Shown piece by piece: positions 45,723-56,397 of a DNA stretch of 64,000 nucleotides. Position 1 is the first letter of the stretch. Each line of letters starts with the position of its first letter. The position numbers and the translations under genes were made by a program. Location: the NCBI GenBank assembly GCA_015501595.1, contig JADNRX010000096.1:94956-158955 (forward strand), in the 5' to 3' direction. The notes below the pieces were generated by a model that saw only the letters and a list, made by a program, of their open reading frames with translations, ran no database searches and had not been told where the DNA came from. The stretch is from Hymenopellis radicata. Taxonomy: Eukaryota; Basidiomycota; Agaricomycetes; Agaricales; Physalacriaceae.

Positions 45723-48167
45723 TTAGGCCTGTGCATCTTCATTATCATTCACGAGCGTCCCGATATTAGCAGGCATTCCATCCGTTCCAATAATTTCTCC
45801 GTCGTCGATGTATTCCCCACGTAGGAACTTATCCAAACGCGCTTCCTCTCGTTGAAACTCGTGTGCACTTGCCGATGTGGTTGCTCGGTCGAAATCAATG
45901 ATTGAGATATGGCCTTTGGCATTGACGAGGAGGTTCCATACACGCAGGTCACGATGTAAGACTCCCGCTGCATGAATCGAACGGAGGCTATCCCTCAGTG
46001 AATTTCTGTCAGTACGGTTAATAGGGGGAGCTTGACAAAGGCGAGTACACGCACTTATCGCTGGGAGTAAGCTTCGTGTGTCGGTTTCCGAGAGGTTCGC
46101 CGTCGTTACTCAATATCAGTGCGCCGACGTTGTGATGTGCATCTTGATAGAATCCGAAGACCCGTGGAATACACTGTACGTTAGCAGCCTGCAAGTGAGA
46201 GTATATGGTGTACTCGTGTCGTAACCGACAGAGCCTTTTGAATGTTGTCGCAAGCTTGACAACAACCGGTCCGTACTTTGCATGTGGCACGGCGCCACTA
46301 AATACGTCGCCAGTGGCGCCCGTCCCAAGGCGAGTAGTCAAGATCAACGTGACATAACTAGTTGATGAGTATACTTTACTGCGCCTCTTTCCCGGTCGAA
46401 GAAGGATCGAAGGTGAGGGCGAATTGTAGATGTCGACCCGAAGATACAGGGCGATAGCAACGTGTCTAGAGAACGAGTCTAGGAGAGCCTACGCAGAGTA
46501 TTAGCGATCATCAAAGGTCTTAAAGACACGATAGAGGACATTCATCTGGTTGAGCGTTCCCGTGGGCGTATTCGTCGGCACAACAGTCGTTACCTAGAGA
46601 TATCGCTTGTTAAAGAAATCATGAACCAACCGGGACATTTACCGTATTATTGTTCATTTTCGGATTCGAGGAAGTAATCTGTAGCTAGCATAGGCAGTAA
46701 TTCAGAACAAAGAAGCCCGACATTACCTTCCGAGTCAATGCGCCTGCAACGTCTTTAGACTGAGCAGTATCCTTGGATGCACGCTGGTCAACAGGTAAGC
46801 AGCGTACCGAAGAAGAAAATCATTCTCAACCTTTCCGGCACCACGTTTAGGACGTGGTGCAGACTTTGCTCTCTTGGACGGCTGAGTATCGTCAGCAATG
46901 GCTTCGTCGGGGTCAGGAGATGGACGCTTCTCTCCGAGAACCGGAGTCGGGTCTGATTTCAACTCCAGCGCAGCCCAAAATCGTTGCAGCGCGTCATCGA
47001 CAATCGCTAGATGGATGCCGGCCCATATCTTCCCGTACGCAGGATCCTTGCGTGTACAGACGTCGACTAGCTCTGACAGAAGGAGCGTCTGAGTCTCGCG
47101 GTGACGAATGCCAATACGCAAATAGTTTCCGCAATCAAAAATAATGACTGACGAGTCGGCTCGCACCGCATTAGCCCAAGCCTGGAGGAAGGTGAGAAAA
47201 GAGCAGATCACTGACGCGGACGAGACCCCACCCTTTGAACGTATTGCGCAGGGTCTCCGTGCCATTTTTTTTCTATCGAGGCTGTAACGCGGCCGGGCGA
47301 GCAATAGTCCACTACAGGGGAGTTTTTACGTGAACTCCGCCGTATTTTACGGTCCAGAAGTAGTACGGGCGTTAGCTCAGGGAGTGTCCATGGTGGATGG
47401 GGATTGTCGACAGGGCGAGAGACCTTCGTGGCTGGCGGAGGGTTTTCAGTATCGGAATTGGATCCCCAGGCAAAATCCCCCGCCTCAATCAAGGTATCCA
47501 TGTTGCGAAGCAAGTCATGTGCAGCCGGGCAGAAGAACATGGCAACAGCGAAATGGGGGAGCTCCTTGGAAATCAACACGAGTTTAGGTCGCATTTCGGG
47601 AATGAATTGCTCGAGTACGTCGGGTGAGACCACATGATATCTTATGAATCGAAGGAAGAAATGTTCAACCAAGAACGGCGTGGAGGAATGCTGGTTGCAA
47701 GTCTCGAGCTGAGATGGTCCCCACGTGAGAGCAGCAATTACATCTGGCTGTGTCACGTGTACGAGAAGACTCGACGCTAGCTGGGATGCGACGAAACCTG
47801 CACCCATTTCCTGCGTTTTTGCTATAGCCTCCGCTGTGTTCATATCGGCAGACCGACGATACCAAGTTGGCGGACGCCCAAAGATATCATCGGGAATCAA
47901 GTGTCGATTCGGGAAGTTTTCAAGTTTCTCATCGACAAGTTGTGAAAGTTCCGTGAGGAGAGTGGGGTGTAATTCGACGCGTCTCAGAATGAGGTTCGCG
48001 TCGATGTGGGTGTCGAGAAAGTTGCCAGGTGAATATTTGGCTGTGGGAGCAGGCACTCCTTCTCGTCCAAAGCGTGGAGGACTGAGGTTCATAAATGCCT
48101 CCTCACGCGTCGTGGTCATGGAAGTATCTGCAAGGCTACCAAAGTCAACTAGCATTTGATGGCCCAT
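45723..48167 (-). CDS. protein kinase with N-terminal domain of unknown function
   Basis: Minus-strand multi-exon gene from MGHQMLVDFGSLADTS at 48167 to the stop at 45723. The N-terminal part of over 400 residues has no named domain (LVDEKLENFPNRHLIPDD, IPEMRPKLVLISKELPHFAVA). A middle exon, SSVIIFDCGNYLRIGIRHRETQTLL, resembles the matching exon of the convergent gene, and a nuclear-type basic patch (PSKRAKSAPRPKRG) follows. The kinase domain has a glycine loop LGTGATGDVFSG, lysine VVVKLA, catalytic loop HRDLRVWNLLVN and metal-binding IDFDRA, all intact. The stops of the two convergent genes are only 11 bases apart. The domain resembles fungal kinases of the Agaricomycete expansions. Substrate unknown. 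Several intron positions in 46350-46735 are tentative. Confidence 0.7.
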
Positions 48168-48812
48168 ACTATATTCTCACGCACGGACCCATCGTAATCA
48201 TCATCATCAGCTACCCTCGTCCTTGATGAACACACCTATGGCATCGTGCATATTTTGGCGGAGATGCAACTGAACGAGGAGATAACGCTCAGAAAAGCTC
48301 GGCCACCGAAGGAGGTTGTTATCTGTTCACTTCCAGTGCGTGAGAAATCAGACCAGATTTCGCCGTTACCCTCTTCCCATCATCGTCACGCTTTGCATAC
48401 GCGTTTCCCGGCGGCACACGTCCACTAGCTCGCACTGGCGCAATTCAATTAACTCGGACACGCGTTTTTGGTTGTACATCAATCGGGACGACGATTGTAT
48501 GCCATCTACGTTCTGCCCGTCCTGAGCTACCAGGCTCTGCTCGTTGAAGCGCAAACAACACTGGCTTCACAATCGGCAGAGCCGAGTTTCGTGATTAGGC
48601 CAGAGTCTGCTTACTACTTCGCGTGGCAAGAGGCGACTCGGATCAACGCATAATCTTCTCCATTTTTGAAGGTCATCTCTCTGATATCTCGCAGTGGGGA
48701 CTCTCTGATTCCTGCGATGCAGTATTCTTTCCCCATGGGCTCTTATAGTCACACGTGTGTGTCCACATAAATCGCCAAGGCTTTCCCCCGATCCTTCTCT
48801 TACTCTCTCACC
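48168..48812. other. divergent intergenic region
   Basis: Promoter space between the minus-strand kinase and the plus-strand epimerase-like gene. No gene was recognised. Confidence 0.4.
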
Positions 48813-50179
48813 ATGGCCAACAAGACAAACATCCTACTGATCGGCGCGACAGGTATTCCCTATGCACCGTCTTGAAAGTTCCCTTGCTAATCAATGTCTT
48901 AGGATACGTCGGCGGCACCTTTCTCCTTCGCCTCTTGGATCACGCCCAAGTTGCCAACTTTGCGATAACTGTGTTGGTAAGAAGTGCCGAGAAAGCAAAG
49001 AAACTTGGAGCGTTGAATCTTGGAATCGATGTCGTTGAAGGATCGCCCACGGTCGATGCTGACTTTCCTGTTCTCGAAAAGGTGGTTGAGGGTATAGACG
49101 TCGTTTTTGATATGGCGAGTCGTCAACATTGTCACCAATCTAGTCTAACAGTGACCATAGGTTAACAGCGATGATGAAGTCGGAGCGACCAACCTACTCA
49201 AGGCTCTCAGGAACAAGTACACCACATCTGGTCAGCCCACGCGTGTCGTCCATATGGTATGTATTCCCTTTCAACGTCGCGCCGGTTCACATACGAATAA
49301 ACTATACTATTAGTCTGGAGCCGCAGTATGCGCGGACGACGCATGGGGAAAGGATGTACCGCATGCCATCTACGATGACGCCGACGTCAACCAGATGGCT
49401 GCGTTCCCAGACACCGCTTACCATCGTCAAGTCGACCTCAAGTTGTTGAAAGCGGACGAAGAAGGTCAGATATCCAAGCCTAGTCACTCTTCTTTTGCCT
49501 GACATGTATGCTCAAGGCTATATCACGTCTTACCTCGTCATACCCGGTGTGATCTACGGCCTCCCATCTAACAACCTCGTGGACGCCGGCATACAGAAAG
49601 AGAACGCTATTCAACCGCGAATCATGATCGGTCCGGTACTTGCTCTCGGCGGCGTCCCAGCATCGGTTGGAGGAGGATATAACAAGTGGAGCGTTGTCGA
49701 CTACGAGGACTGTTAGTTCTTTACTGCGCTCTTTTTCTGTTTCCCTTAATCTGACTCTTGAATAGGCGCGGATCTTTGCGTCGTCATCTTCGACCACCTC
49801 ATTTCGAGTACATGGGTGGACGTCCCGCACGGACCAGATGGATATTACTTTGCGGAGAACGGCGAGGTCGAGATTAGGAAAGAGGTCGAGATTGCTGCGC
49901 GTACGCTCGCTTCAATTCGTGGAGGCGATGCTCCGGAACCGAGGGCGCTCACGGAGGAGGAGGTTAAGAAATTCATCCCGGTTAGTGCTGGTTTTCCTTT
50001 CAGCCGAGATGCTTCTGTTGATGTGACATTGCCACCAGTATACTCACCTGCTGGCCTCTAACTGTGTCTGTCGGGGTACTAGAGGAAGAAAATTGGGGTG
50101 GAAGCCGAAGAAGGAGGTCAAGGATTTCGTGAAGGATATCGAGATCTTTACCAAGTATGTTATGAATACGTCTTCCTAA
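48813..50179 (+). CDS. NAD(P)-binding SDR / epimerase-like protein
   Basis: Extended/atypical short-chain dehydrogenase with a Rossmann fold. The start MANKTNILLIGAT is spliced to GYVGGTFLLRLL, giving the dinucleotide motif GATGYVGG. Later exons read VEGIDVVFDMA, DEVGATNLLKALRNKYTTSG, RVVHMSGAAV, AYHRQVDLKLLKADEEG, YLVIPGVIYGLPSNNLV and VDYEDCADLCVVIFDHLI. The position of the YxxxK catalytic pair reads YHRQV, so the classical Lys is missing, as in NmrA-like and other atypical members. Skipping an intron at 49981-50038 gives YTHLLASNCVCRGTRGRKLGWKPKKEV, which ends NTSS at 50179. The shorter frame ending at 50061 is probably an unspliced reading. Role unknown; its neighbours suggest sugar or acid-sugar metabolism. 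Confidence 0.85.
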
Positions 50180-50926
50180 ATGTACAGGGTTGCTTCACAC
50201 AATGCACTGCCCCAGTAACAGTCTCCACACCGTTGCCCGAGTTCTGAAAAGATGAACACGATGTAACAGTGGTTGTACTTTTGAATATCTGTGGGTGTTT
50301 GGCAGGCGCATTCGGCAGGTTGAGCACATTTTCGTCTTGTATTCGCACCATCACTCTAACGACAAGAGGTCGAGTTCCCATTCGAAGAGTATTCAAGAGT
50401 TCGCCTCGGAAACCTCTTCGGCATAGTCTGGGATCTGGATCAGGCCTTTTTCGAGCGCGGCGAAAGCTAAACGTACTTTTCCTGTGTTATGAATGGTTCC
50501 TGTAATTTGACAAGTTATCGTTGGCAGCTTAAAATCCGCTCATGTGATGATATTCTTGGCCATTCCATGATTGATTGATGCGATGAGGGTTCGACAATTC
50601 AATGACTCGCAGAATTGCTAAAACCGCCATTGATTTCTCTGTACTTCTCGTAAAACTGGACGAGAGATCTCCGGTGCACTTGTACAGGGTCTGCCAGAGC
50701 AAGGAGAGGGGGAAGGACAGAGGAGGCTGCGTGTTCCATGCCTATTGGTTGTACCCACATGACCGTGACGACGGGTGGTGGTGGTGGTACTCATTCTACC
50801 TTCCGCCATGATGGCTAGAACGTCGTGAATTGAACCAGTTCATCAATCTCGCTGGCACTTACATACATAGTCGCACGAATATGGTATGCCTCCCCAACTT
50901 TCGAAGAAGCTCTTTTCACGGCCACT
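50180..50926. other. intergenic
   Basis: No gene was recognised. The upstream sequence of the MFS gene shows no clear TATA box. Confidence 0.4.
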
Positions 50927-53017
50927 ATGTCCAAAGTCGACGATTCGAACTCGCGGCGGAGCATCGCCTCCCAATCCACGGAGTCCCTTATTCTGCTGGA
51001 GAAACGGGCCGTTCGTAAGGTGGACTGCGCCATCCTCCCAGTCATGACTATGTTCTATCTGTTGTCCTTTCTCGTGAGCTGTCTTCGTTTCGTTGAAGCC
51101 TGGTGCTCACAATCATGTGCATAGGATCGCGTCAATATTGGTTTGTTCCCACTCGAAGTCTTTCCGTGGGCGCTGACTTTTGTCAGGAAATGCGCGCATC
51201 GCGGGTCTACAGGCGGACCTAGGACTGACGGACCACCAGTATCAGATATGCGTAACCGTGCTCTTTGTGTGAGTCGTCGAGTCGTATACAGGCCGCGTCT
51301 CAAGGAACGATAGACCCTACATCTTTGCAGAGCTTCCGGCAAACCTCTTGCTGCGTAAAATAGGCCCGCGATATCTCATGCCTGCACTGCTAACGACATG
51401 GGGAATTATAGTCACACTGCAAGGTTGAAAGAATCTTATTTAGGAGTCAGCTTGAATGCTGAATAGTATCCTTAGGTCTAGTAACCTCTTATTCTGGGCT
51501 AGTGGTCTGTAGGGCATTCCTTGGACTTGTCGAAGGTCCTATGCTTCCCGGGATCGTCCTTTATCTATCTGGATTTTATACTAGGGTGGAACTATCCCTT
51601 CGGTAAGTGGTTTTCCCGCTGCTAGTCCGAGGTTTCTAAAAGCATTTGCTTGATATAGAGTGGCCATCTTCTTTTCTGCCACTTTGGTACGTTACGCCCT
51701 CGCGTTCGATGCCAGCAACTCATTGAGTCCTGCAGTTATCTGGCGCATTTTCTGGGTTGCTTGCGGCAGCGATTATGAATATGGACGGCATCGGTGGAAA
51801 GGCCGGCTGGTCGTGGATCTTTATACTAGTGCGCATGCCGTTGTCTCGTCGACGAAGTGTCTAAGCATCTCTCTGTGTATTAGGAAGGGATCTTCAGCAC
51901 CTTGGTAGGGATTGCCGCATTCTTCCTTACACCTTCAACTCCGCGCGAGGTTTTGGGGCTTTCCGATGCAGAGAAGGAGTGAGCATCAACGTTCGAACTC
52001 TCCTCATGCTAATAAAAGATCTATTTAGTTTACTCGTTCGACGCCTCGAAGCTGACCGACCGTCCATTGCTCCCAAAGACCAATTCAGTTTCCTGGAAGT
52101 CCTGAAGTCGTTCAAGTCTCCTCATGTTATCCTGACCTTTATGATGTTCTACATGACCGGTACTACTCTTTACGGACTGGGTCTCTTCCTTCCGTCCTTG
52201 GTGAACCAACTCGGCTTCAGCGCAACGAAATCTCAGCTGCTCAGTGTGGGTCCTTTCGCTGCTGGTTTCTTTGGTATGTTCACGATGACTTGCACCATGC
52301 CGTGAAAGCGATTTGACATTCTCTCCCAGTGACATTGATTGCAGCATATTTTTCAGACCACTACAATGCGCGCGCCATACCCGCCGCCCTGGTTTCATGC
52401 TTAGCGGTTGCCGGGTTCGCCATGTATCTTCGTACGACTCTTGAATCTTCAGGTCATCGTCGTTGTCTGATTACTATATTCGTTAGATGCCGAAAATAAA
52501 TATGTGGCGTACGGCGCCATGTTCATGGCTGTACCCGGCGTGTACGGGACTGCGCCCATCATCTCGGCGTGGATAGCCAACAATTCCGAGCCATACTATC
52601 GCCGCGCTACCAGCATTGCTGTCGGCTTCATTGCTACTAATTGTGTTAGTTCGGTTGTTACATCGACAGTGAGACTCTAGACGCTAATTATACATAGGGC
52701 GGCATCACAAGTACATGGCTATATCCAACGAAAGAAGGCCCTAGATTCACAAAGACAACAATCTTGAACCTCGTCTTGTACGTGTTTCCTGCTTTCACCG
52801 TGTCTCACGTAGACCTTACTCTCGTACTAGCTCGAGTCTAATTATAGTCGGGGCTATTATCAACGGGCTCTATCTATCGTATCAAAACAAGAAGAAGTAC
52901 AGGAATCGCGCTCAGTTGTTGGCTCCGTACGTCGACGCCGAGTCCAAGGAAGACGCCACTTTGAAGGCTTGGATGGAGTTGGGTGACCGTCATCCCGATT
53001 TCATCTACACAATCTGA
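50927..53017 (+). CDS. MFS transporter, Dal5/TNA1-type anion:cation symporter
   Basis: Plasma-membrane importer of the MFS anion:cation symporter group, which moves carboxylates such as allantoate, nicotinate or tartrate. The start MSKVDDSNSRRSIASQSTESL is a hydrophilic N-terminus. Exons then read KVDCAILPVMTMFYLLSFL, DRVNIGNARIAGLQADLGLT, YIFAELPANLLLRKIGPR and RAFLGLVEGPMLPGIVLYLS. A further in-frame exon reads LSGAFSGLLAAAIMNMDGIGG, and WSWIFILEGIFS follows, all hallmarks of the family. Introns number about twelve, each about 50 bp. The C-terminal half contains FLPSLVNQLGFSATKSQLLS, NKYVAYGAMFMAVPGVYG and NCGGITSTWLYP. It ends with HPDFIYTI at 53017. I saw no lesion. It is next to the DenD-like gene, with RpiB beyond, so a small sugar acid is a plausible substrate. 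Confidence 0.9.
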
Positions 53018-53894
53018 AAGCCTTCTTTGTTCTACTTCCCTTGTCCATGTTGTACGAACCACGAACGCTTCAGCGTGTTGTAATAATATCTGATGTTGAA
53101 CCGCGTGCCAATGGTGATACAGTGTTCCCCAAATGAGCCGAACAATGCACAGGTAGACGAATACGATCCTCGCTTATTACAAGGCGAACACTAAATAACA
53201 GAACCTGAGTCATACATGATTCCGCACCAGAGGGAAATAGGAGGGAAATATCCTAGCAAGTCATGTGTGATGCGACGCCAGACTCCTTCCCACTCGCTCT
53301 TAAGCCATCACTCGAGGATTCAAGTACGACCAGGATCAAATCATTATATTCAACACGGAGGAGTACGTGATTTTTTTTCACTTGCGAGAGTGAATAGGAA
53401 GGAGTCTGACAGTAAACGCTTACTTTCAAACTCGAGTGCAACGGCGGGACGATAGCATTACCGTAGGGAATTTGACACCGTCAATTCCGGACGTGGAGAG
53501 TTACACAGAGGCTTCAGCCTATGTATGGTAGGAGGAAATCGGCAAATTCCGCTCCTGCATTCCCACGCACCCTTGTCTTTCTACAACGCCCATGTGCTCG
53601 CGTTTGAACGCGACGACACGTCTGAATTCCGATAACGAAGATCTCTCTATGACTTGGATATCCTGCTAGTTTTTTCAGTCAGTCTGGTCCCCTTATTCGC
53701 CTGCACCCAAAGACGCGTGCGACTCTGTACCAAATGGCAAAAGCAACACTTAGTTGTTTTCTTGGTACAGAGGGATTCTGGGACTCTAAAAGCTGCTAGG
53801 GATTCTGACGTTGGGGTAACCTCCATGTTCAGGCATGAGTAGGTATAATTATATTGTCTTTTTCAATCTCAGGTTCACCAAGTGATTAACAGAC
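53018..53894. other. intergenic
   Basis: About 0.9 kb between two convergent genes. No gene was recognised. It contains both 3' ends. Confidence 0.4.
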
Positions 53895-55069
53895 CTATGC
53901 TATGCCAGCCTCGACGTCCTTCTTAAACTGTCGCACAATCGGTTCCATCCCTCCCTCGTCCACTTGGAACCCGAGACTTAACGGATATGTGTTGTCAAAG
54001 CGCGCCGGCCACGACGAAACTATCCGCCGGTTAATGGGGTCGTCTTTAAAGCTCACGAGCTTCAGCGCCTCCTGGCCAGCGACTTTCTCCAGCGCCTTGA
54101 GCTCGTCCCTCACCGTGGCGGTAAACCCAGGCAAGCACACGACACGCGTGTGTGAAAGGAACTTCTCTGCGGGGACATGCTTTGCTTGAACAAAGTTCTT
54201 AATCGTGGTTTCCGGGCTGGCGAGCCACGCAGCGAGTTCAAGTTCGGGCGAGTCGAAGGAGGAGCCAACGGGGCAGACAGCCTCGAGACCCTTGAGAGGT
54301 TCACGAATGATGCCGGAAATGAAAGCAGAAGTGGCGGCAGAGGGAACGCCGGGACGAACGACGATGGTAGGGAGCCGTATAATACGACCGTCGACATAGC
54401 CGCGCCTGGTGAATTCATTTACGAGCAGCTCGGAAGTGAGCTTGCCCATGCCGTAGGCGCCTTCTGGCGTGGCGATCGTTGAAGGAGTGACGACCTCGGG
54501 CTGTACGTCGCGTGAGTATTGTTTTCTGTATCACTTCAACTAAAGACTAACCAGAGGTCCACCATAGACAGCCAACGAAGAAGTGAATATGAACTTTATC
54601 GGTGCTGACCGACCCTCGCTGTATTTCCGAGCAGCTTGGAGCACCATTCGGATGGAGTCGATGTTAACCTAAATCCGTTATCAATCTCGACGTCATCTGC
54701 TACGGGATCTTTCGCACCTTCAGGCCCAGCTCAAAATTGTCCTCCGAACCCCGAGACATGATCCCATGGAGGCAGTAAATAGTATCCGGAATACCCCTCT
54801 CGGTGTGGAACAGCTTGTCGATCTCGTCAGGGCTTGTCAAATCCGCTTTGACAGTAACTGCATTCGCGCCCTGTGGCGCCTTGGGCTCTACGATGTCGGC
54901 GAGGATGAAGCTGACGTCTGGTGTGCGCTCGTCTGCGATGAGAGCGCCAGAGAGCTAAGTAGAGGCGGCTATTCAGTATGGATTGACGCAGTTCGAGGTA
55001 TTGGACACGCACCAATCCTCCGAGCCAGCCAGCGGCACCCGTGATCAGAACAGTGTTTTGCGTCGACAT
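53895..55069 (-). CDS. DenD-like NAD-dependent dehydrogenase (erythronate/tetronate type)
   Basis: Extended short-chain dehydrogenase resembling D-erythronate dehydrogenase DenD, which oxidises a four-carbon acid sugar at C2. The start at 55069 gives MSTQNTVLITGAAGWLGGL with the Rossmann GxxGxxG. Introns follow GGL, GLK and GGPL. The active-site Ser is in FTSSLAVYGG and the catalytic pair is in the last exon, AYGMGKLTSE (YxxxK). The substrate-binding part includes IIRLPTIVVRPGVPSAATSAFI, the DenD-type version of this region, and HVPAEKFLSHTRVVCLPGFT. The protein ends KKDVEAGIA at 53895. All catalytic residues are present. It is divergent from the RpiB-like isomerase, with a 307-bp shared region. 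Sugar-nucleotide epimerase activity is less likely. Confidence 0.82.
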
Positions 55070-55376
55070 GATGGCAGGAGGCGGAGACGGGGGTGGGGAT
55101 GGCAGTGCAGAACCATCAGCATTAACAATATCTTTATATCCCCAGTCTGACCCATCGTAAAGGAGGAACGGCATCTCACCCACTACTGGTCCGGCTGCAA
55201 TTGTCCCGTCCCGTTTCCGGAGTTCCTTCCGATTGGTCCGACCATTAATCCTTGCCCTCGGGAACATATGGTCCCGAAAGCCCCTCTTCCAACAACTTAC
55301 GGCGAGATGTAGGATGTCATATAACCAACGACTACTATCCTCCCCACTTCTGCTCTCCTTGATACCTGACTTCATA
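55070..55376. promoter_or_regulatory. divergent promoter of the dehydrogenase and isomerase genes
   Basis: A 307-bp region separates the two ATGs. It contains TATAAAG read on the minus strand (55138-55132, 63 bp before the dehydrogenase ATG) and TATAAC on the plus strand (55320-55325, about 52 bp before the isomerase ATG). Two head-to-head core promoters with little space between suggest co-regulation. Confidence 0.6.
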
Positions 55377-56055
55377 ATGCCTGAAACTGGATCATCTCCC
55401 GTGAAGTGGCGCGTCGTTGTAGGGTGCGATGTGCGTATTCATACTTCTTCTTCGACGCGTATGTTAACTTTCATCTCATCGATAGGAAGCAGGCGTACAA
55501 TATAAAGACATATTAAAAGCCGACTTGAAGAGTCACCCTCTCGTTTGCGAGGTCATCGATGTCGGCGTCGGAGCATCATCAGACAAGACCGCCTACCCTC
55601 ATGTTGCCGTCGCCGCCGCGAAGAAGATCGCTGCAGGCGAAGCCGATCGTGCATTGTTGATCTGCGGAACAGGGCTTGGTAAGTCCAGTCTTCATTGTTC
55701 TATATCCTTTCACTTTAATCGCGACCTGAAATGTTGCGCGTTTCTCTTTTCATTTTCATGCCGTGTCATGCTCTGCTAAGCTAATAGGCTATTTTTTGAT
55801 CCAGGTGTAGCCATATCTGCGAACAAAGTACCTGGTATCCGAGCCGTAACCGCACACGACAGCTTCAGCGTCGAGCGGGCTGTTCTCAGTAACAATGCGC
55901 AGGTGCTCTGCATGGGTCAGCGTGTGATCGGCATCGAACTCGCTAGGCGGTTAGCGAGGGAGTGGTTAGAATACGTGTTCGACACGACTTCTGCATCTGC
56001 GGCTAAGGTCGATGCTATCTCTCAGTATGAAACGGTTCCAGGATCGTGTTCATGA
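55377..56055 (+). CDS. RpiB/LacAB-type sugar-phosphate isomerase
   Basis: Small isomerase of the RpiB/LacA/LacB family, which interconverts aldose and ketose phosphates (ribose 5-phosphate in bacteria, erythrulose 4-phosphate in erythritol pathways). The start [18 protein letters not shown] is followed by an intron, then [35 protein letters not shown] and LLICGTGLG, where CGTGxG is the family signature with the catalytic Cys. After a second intron the sequence reads [18 protein letters not shown], the sugar-phosphate loop, then [20 protein letters not shown] and an ending GSCS at 56055. It is intact at about 165 residues. It pairs divergently with the DenD-like dehydrogenase, so a role in four-carbon sugar breakdown is more likely than ribose metabolism, but that is inference. 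Confidence 0.85.
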
Positions 56056-56397
56056 GAACGCCTGTATTTACACATGCCCTATTTATGTTTGCTTCATTGT
56101 TGTAAAATGTCCAGAGAGCATGCAGCGAGTCTTATTCCATTGGCCACGGGCTTCGGTTAGTGTTATTCGAGCCAAAAGTGCACGATATTTTGAAGAACGA
56201 GTGCCACTGCGACTCCTGCTGATGCAGCTGTGCTTCCTCTGACAATGGTCTGAGGAGGTTCATTAAAAGTTCGTCATTGTGTCTCTCCAGAAGCAGGTTC
56301 TGTAACACACGATAGCACGCCGTACTCTAAAAAGACAATCCGACTCAGTCTCGTGTATGAAATGATTCCGATGAATCGGCGATCACAATTTTGAATT
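56056..56397. other. intergenic between convergent genes
   Basis: No gene was recognised; it holds the two 3' ends. Confidence 0.4.

Noticed and set aside
49816..50061. Epimerase ending at 50061
   Set aside because: Skipping 49981-50038 gives a conserved GRKLGWKP-type C-terminus ending at 50179, which matches the family better than the unspliced end.
51660..51908. Apparent disruption of the MFS transporter where one open frame loses its helices
   Set aside because: Removing two standard introns restores LSGAFSGLLAAAIMNMDGIGG and WSWIFIL in frame, so the gene is intact.
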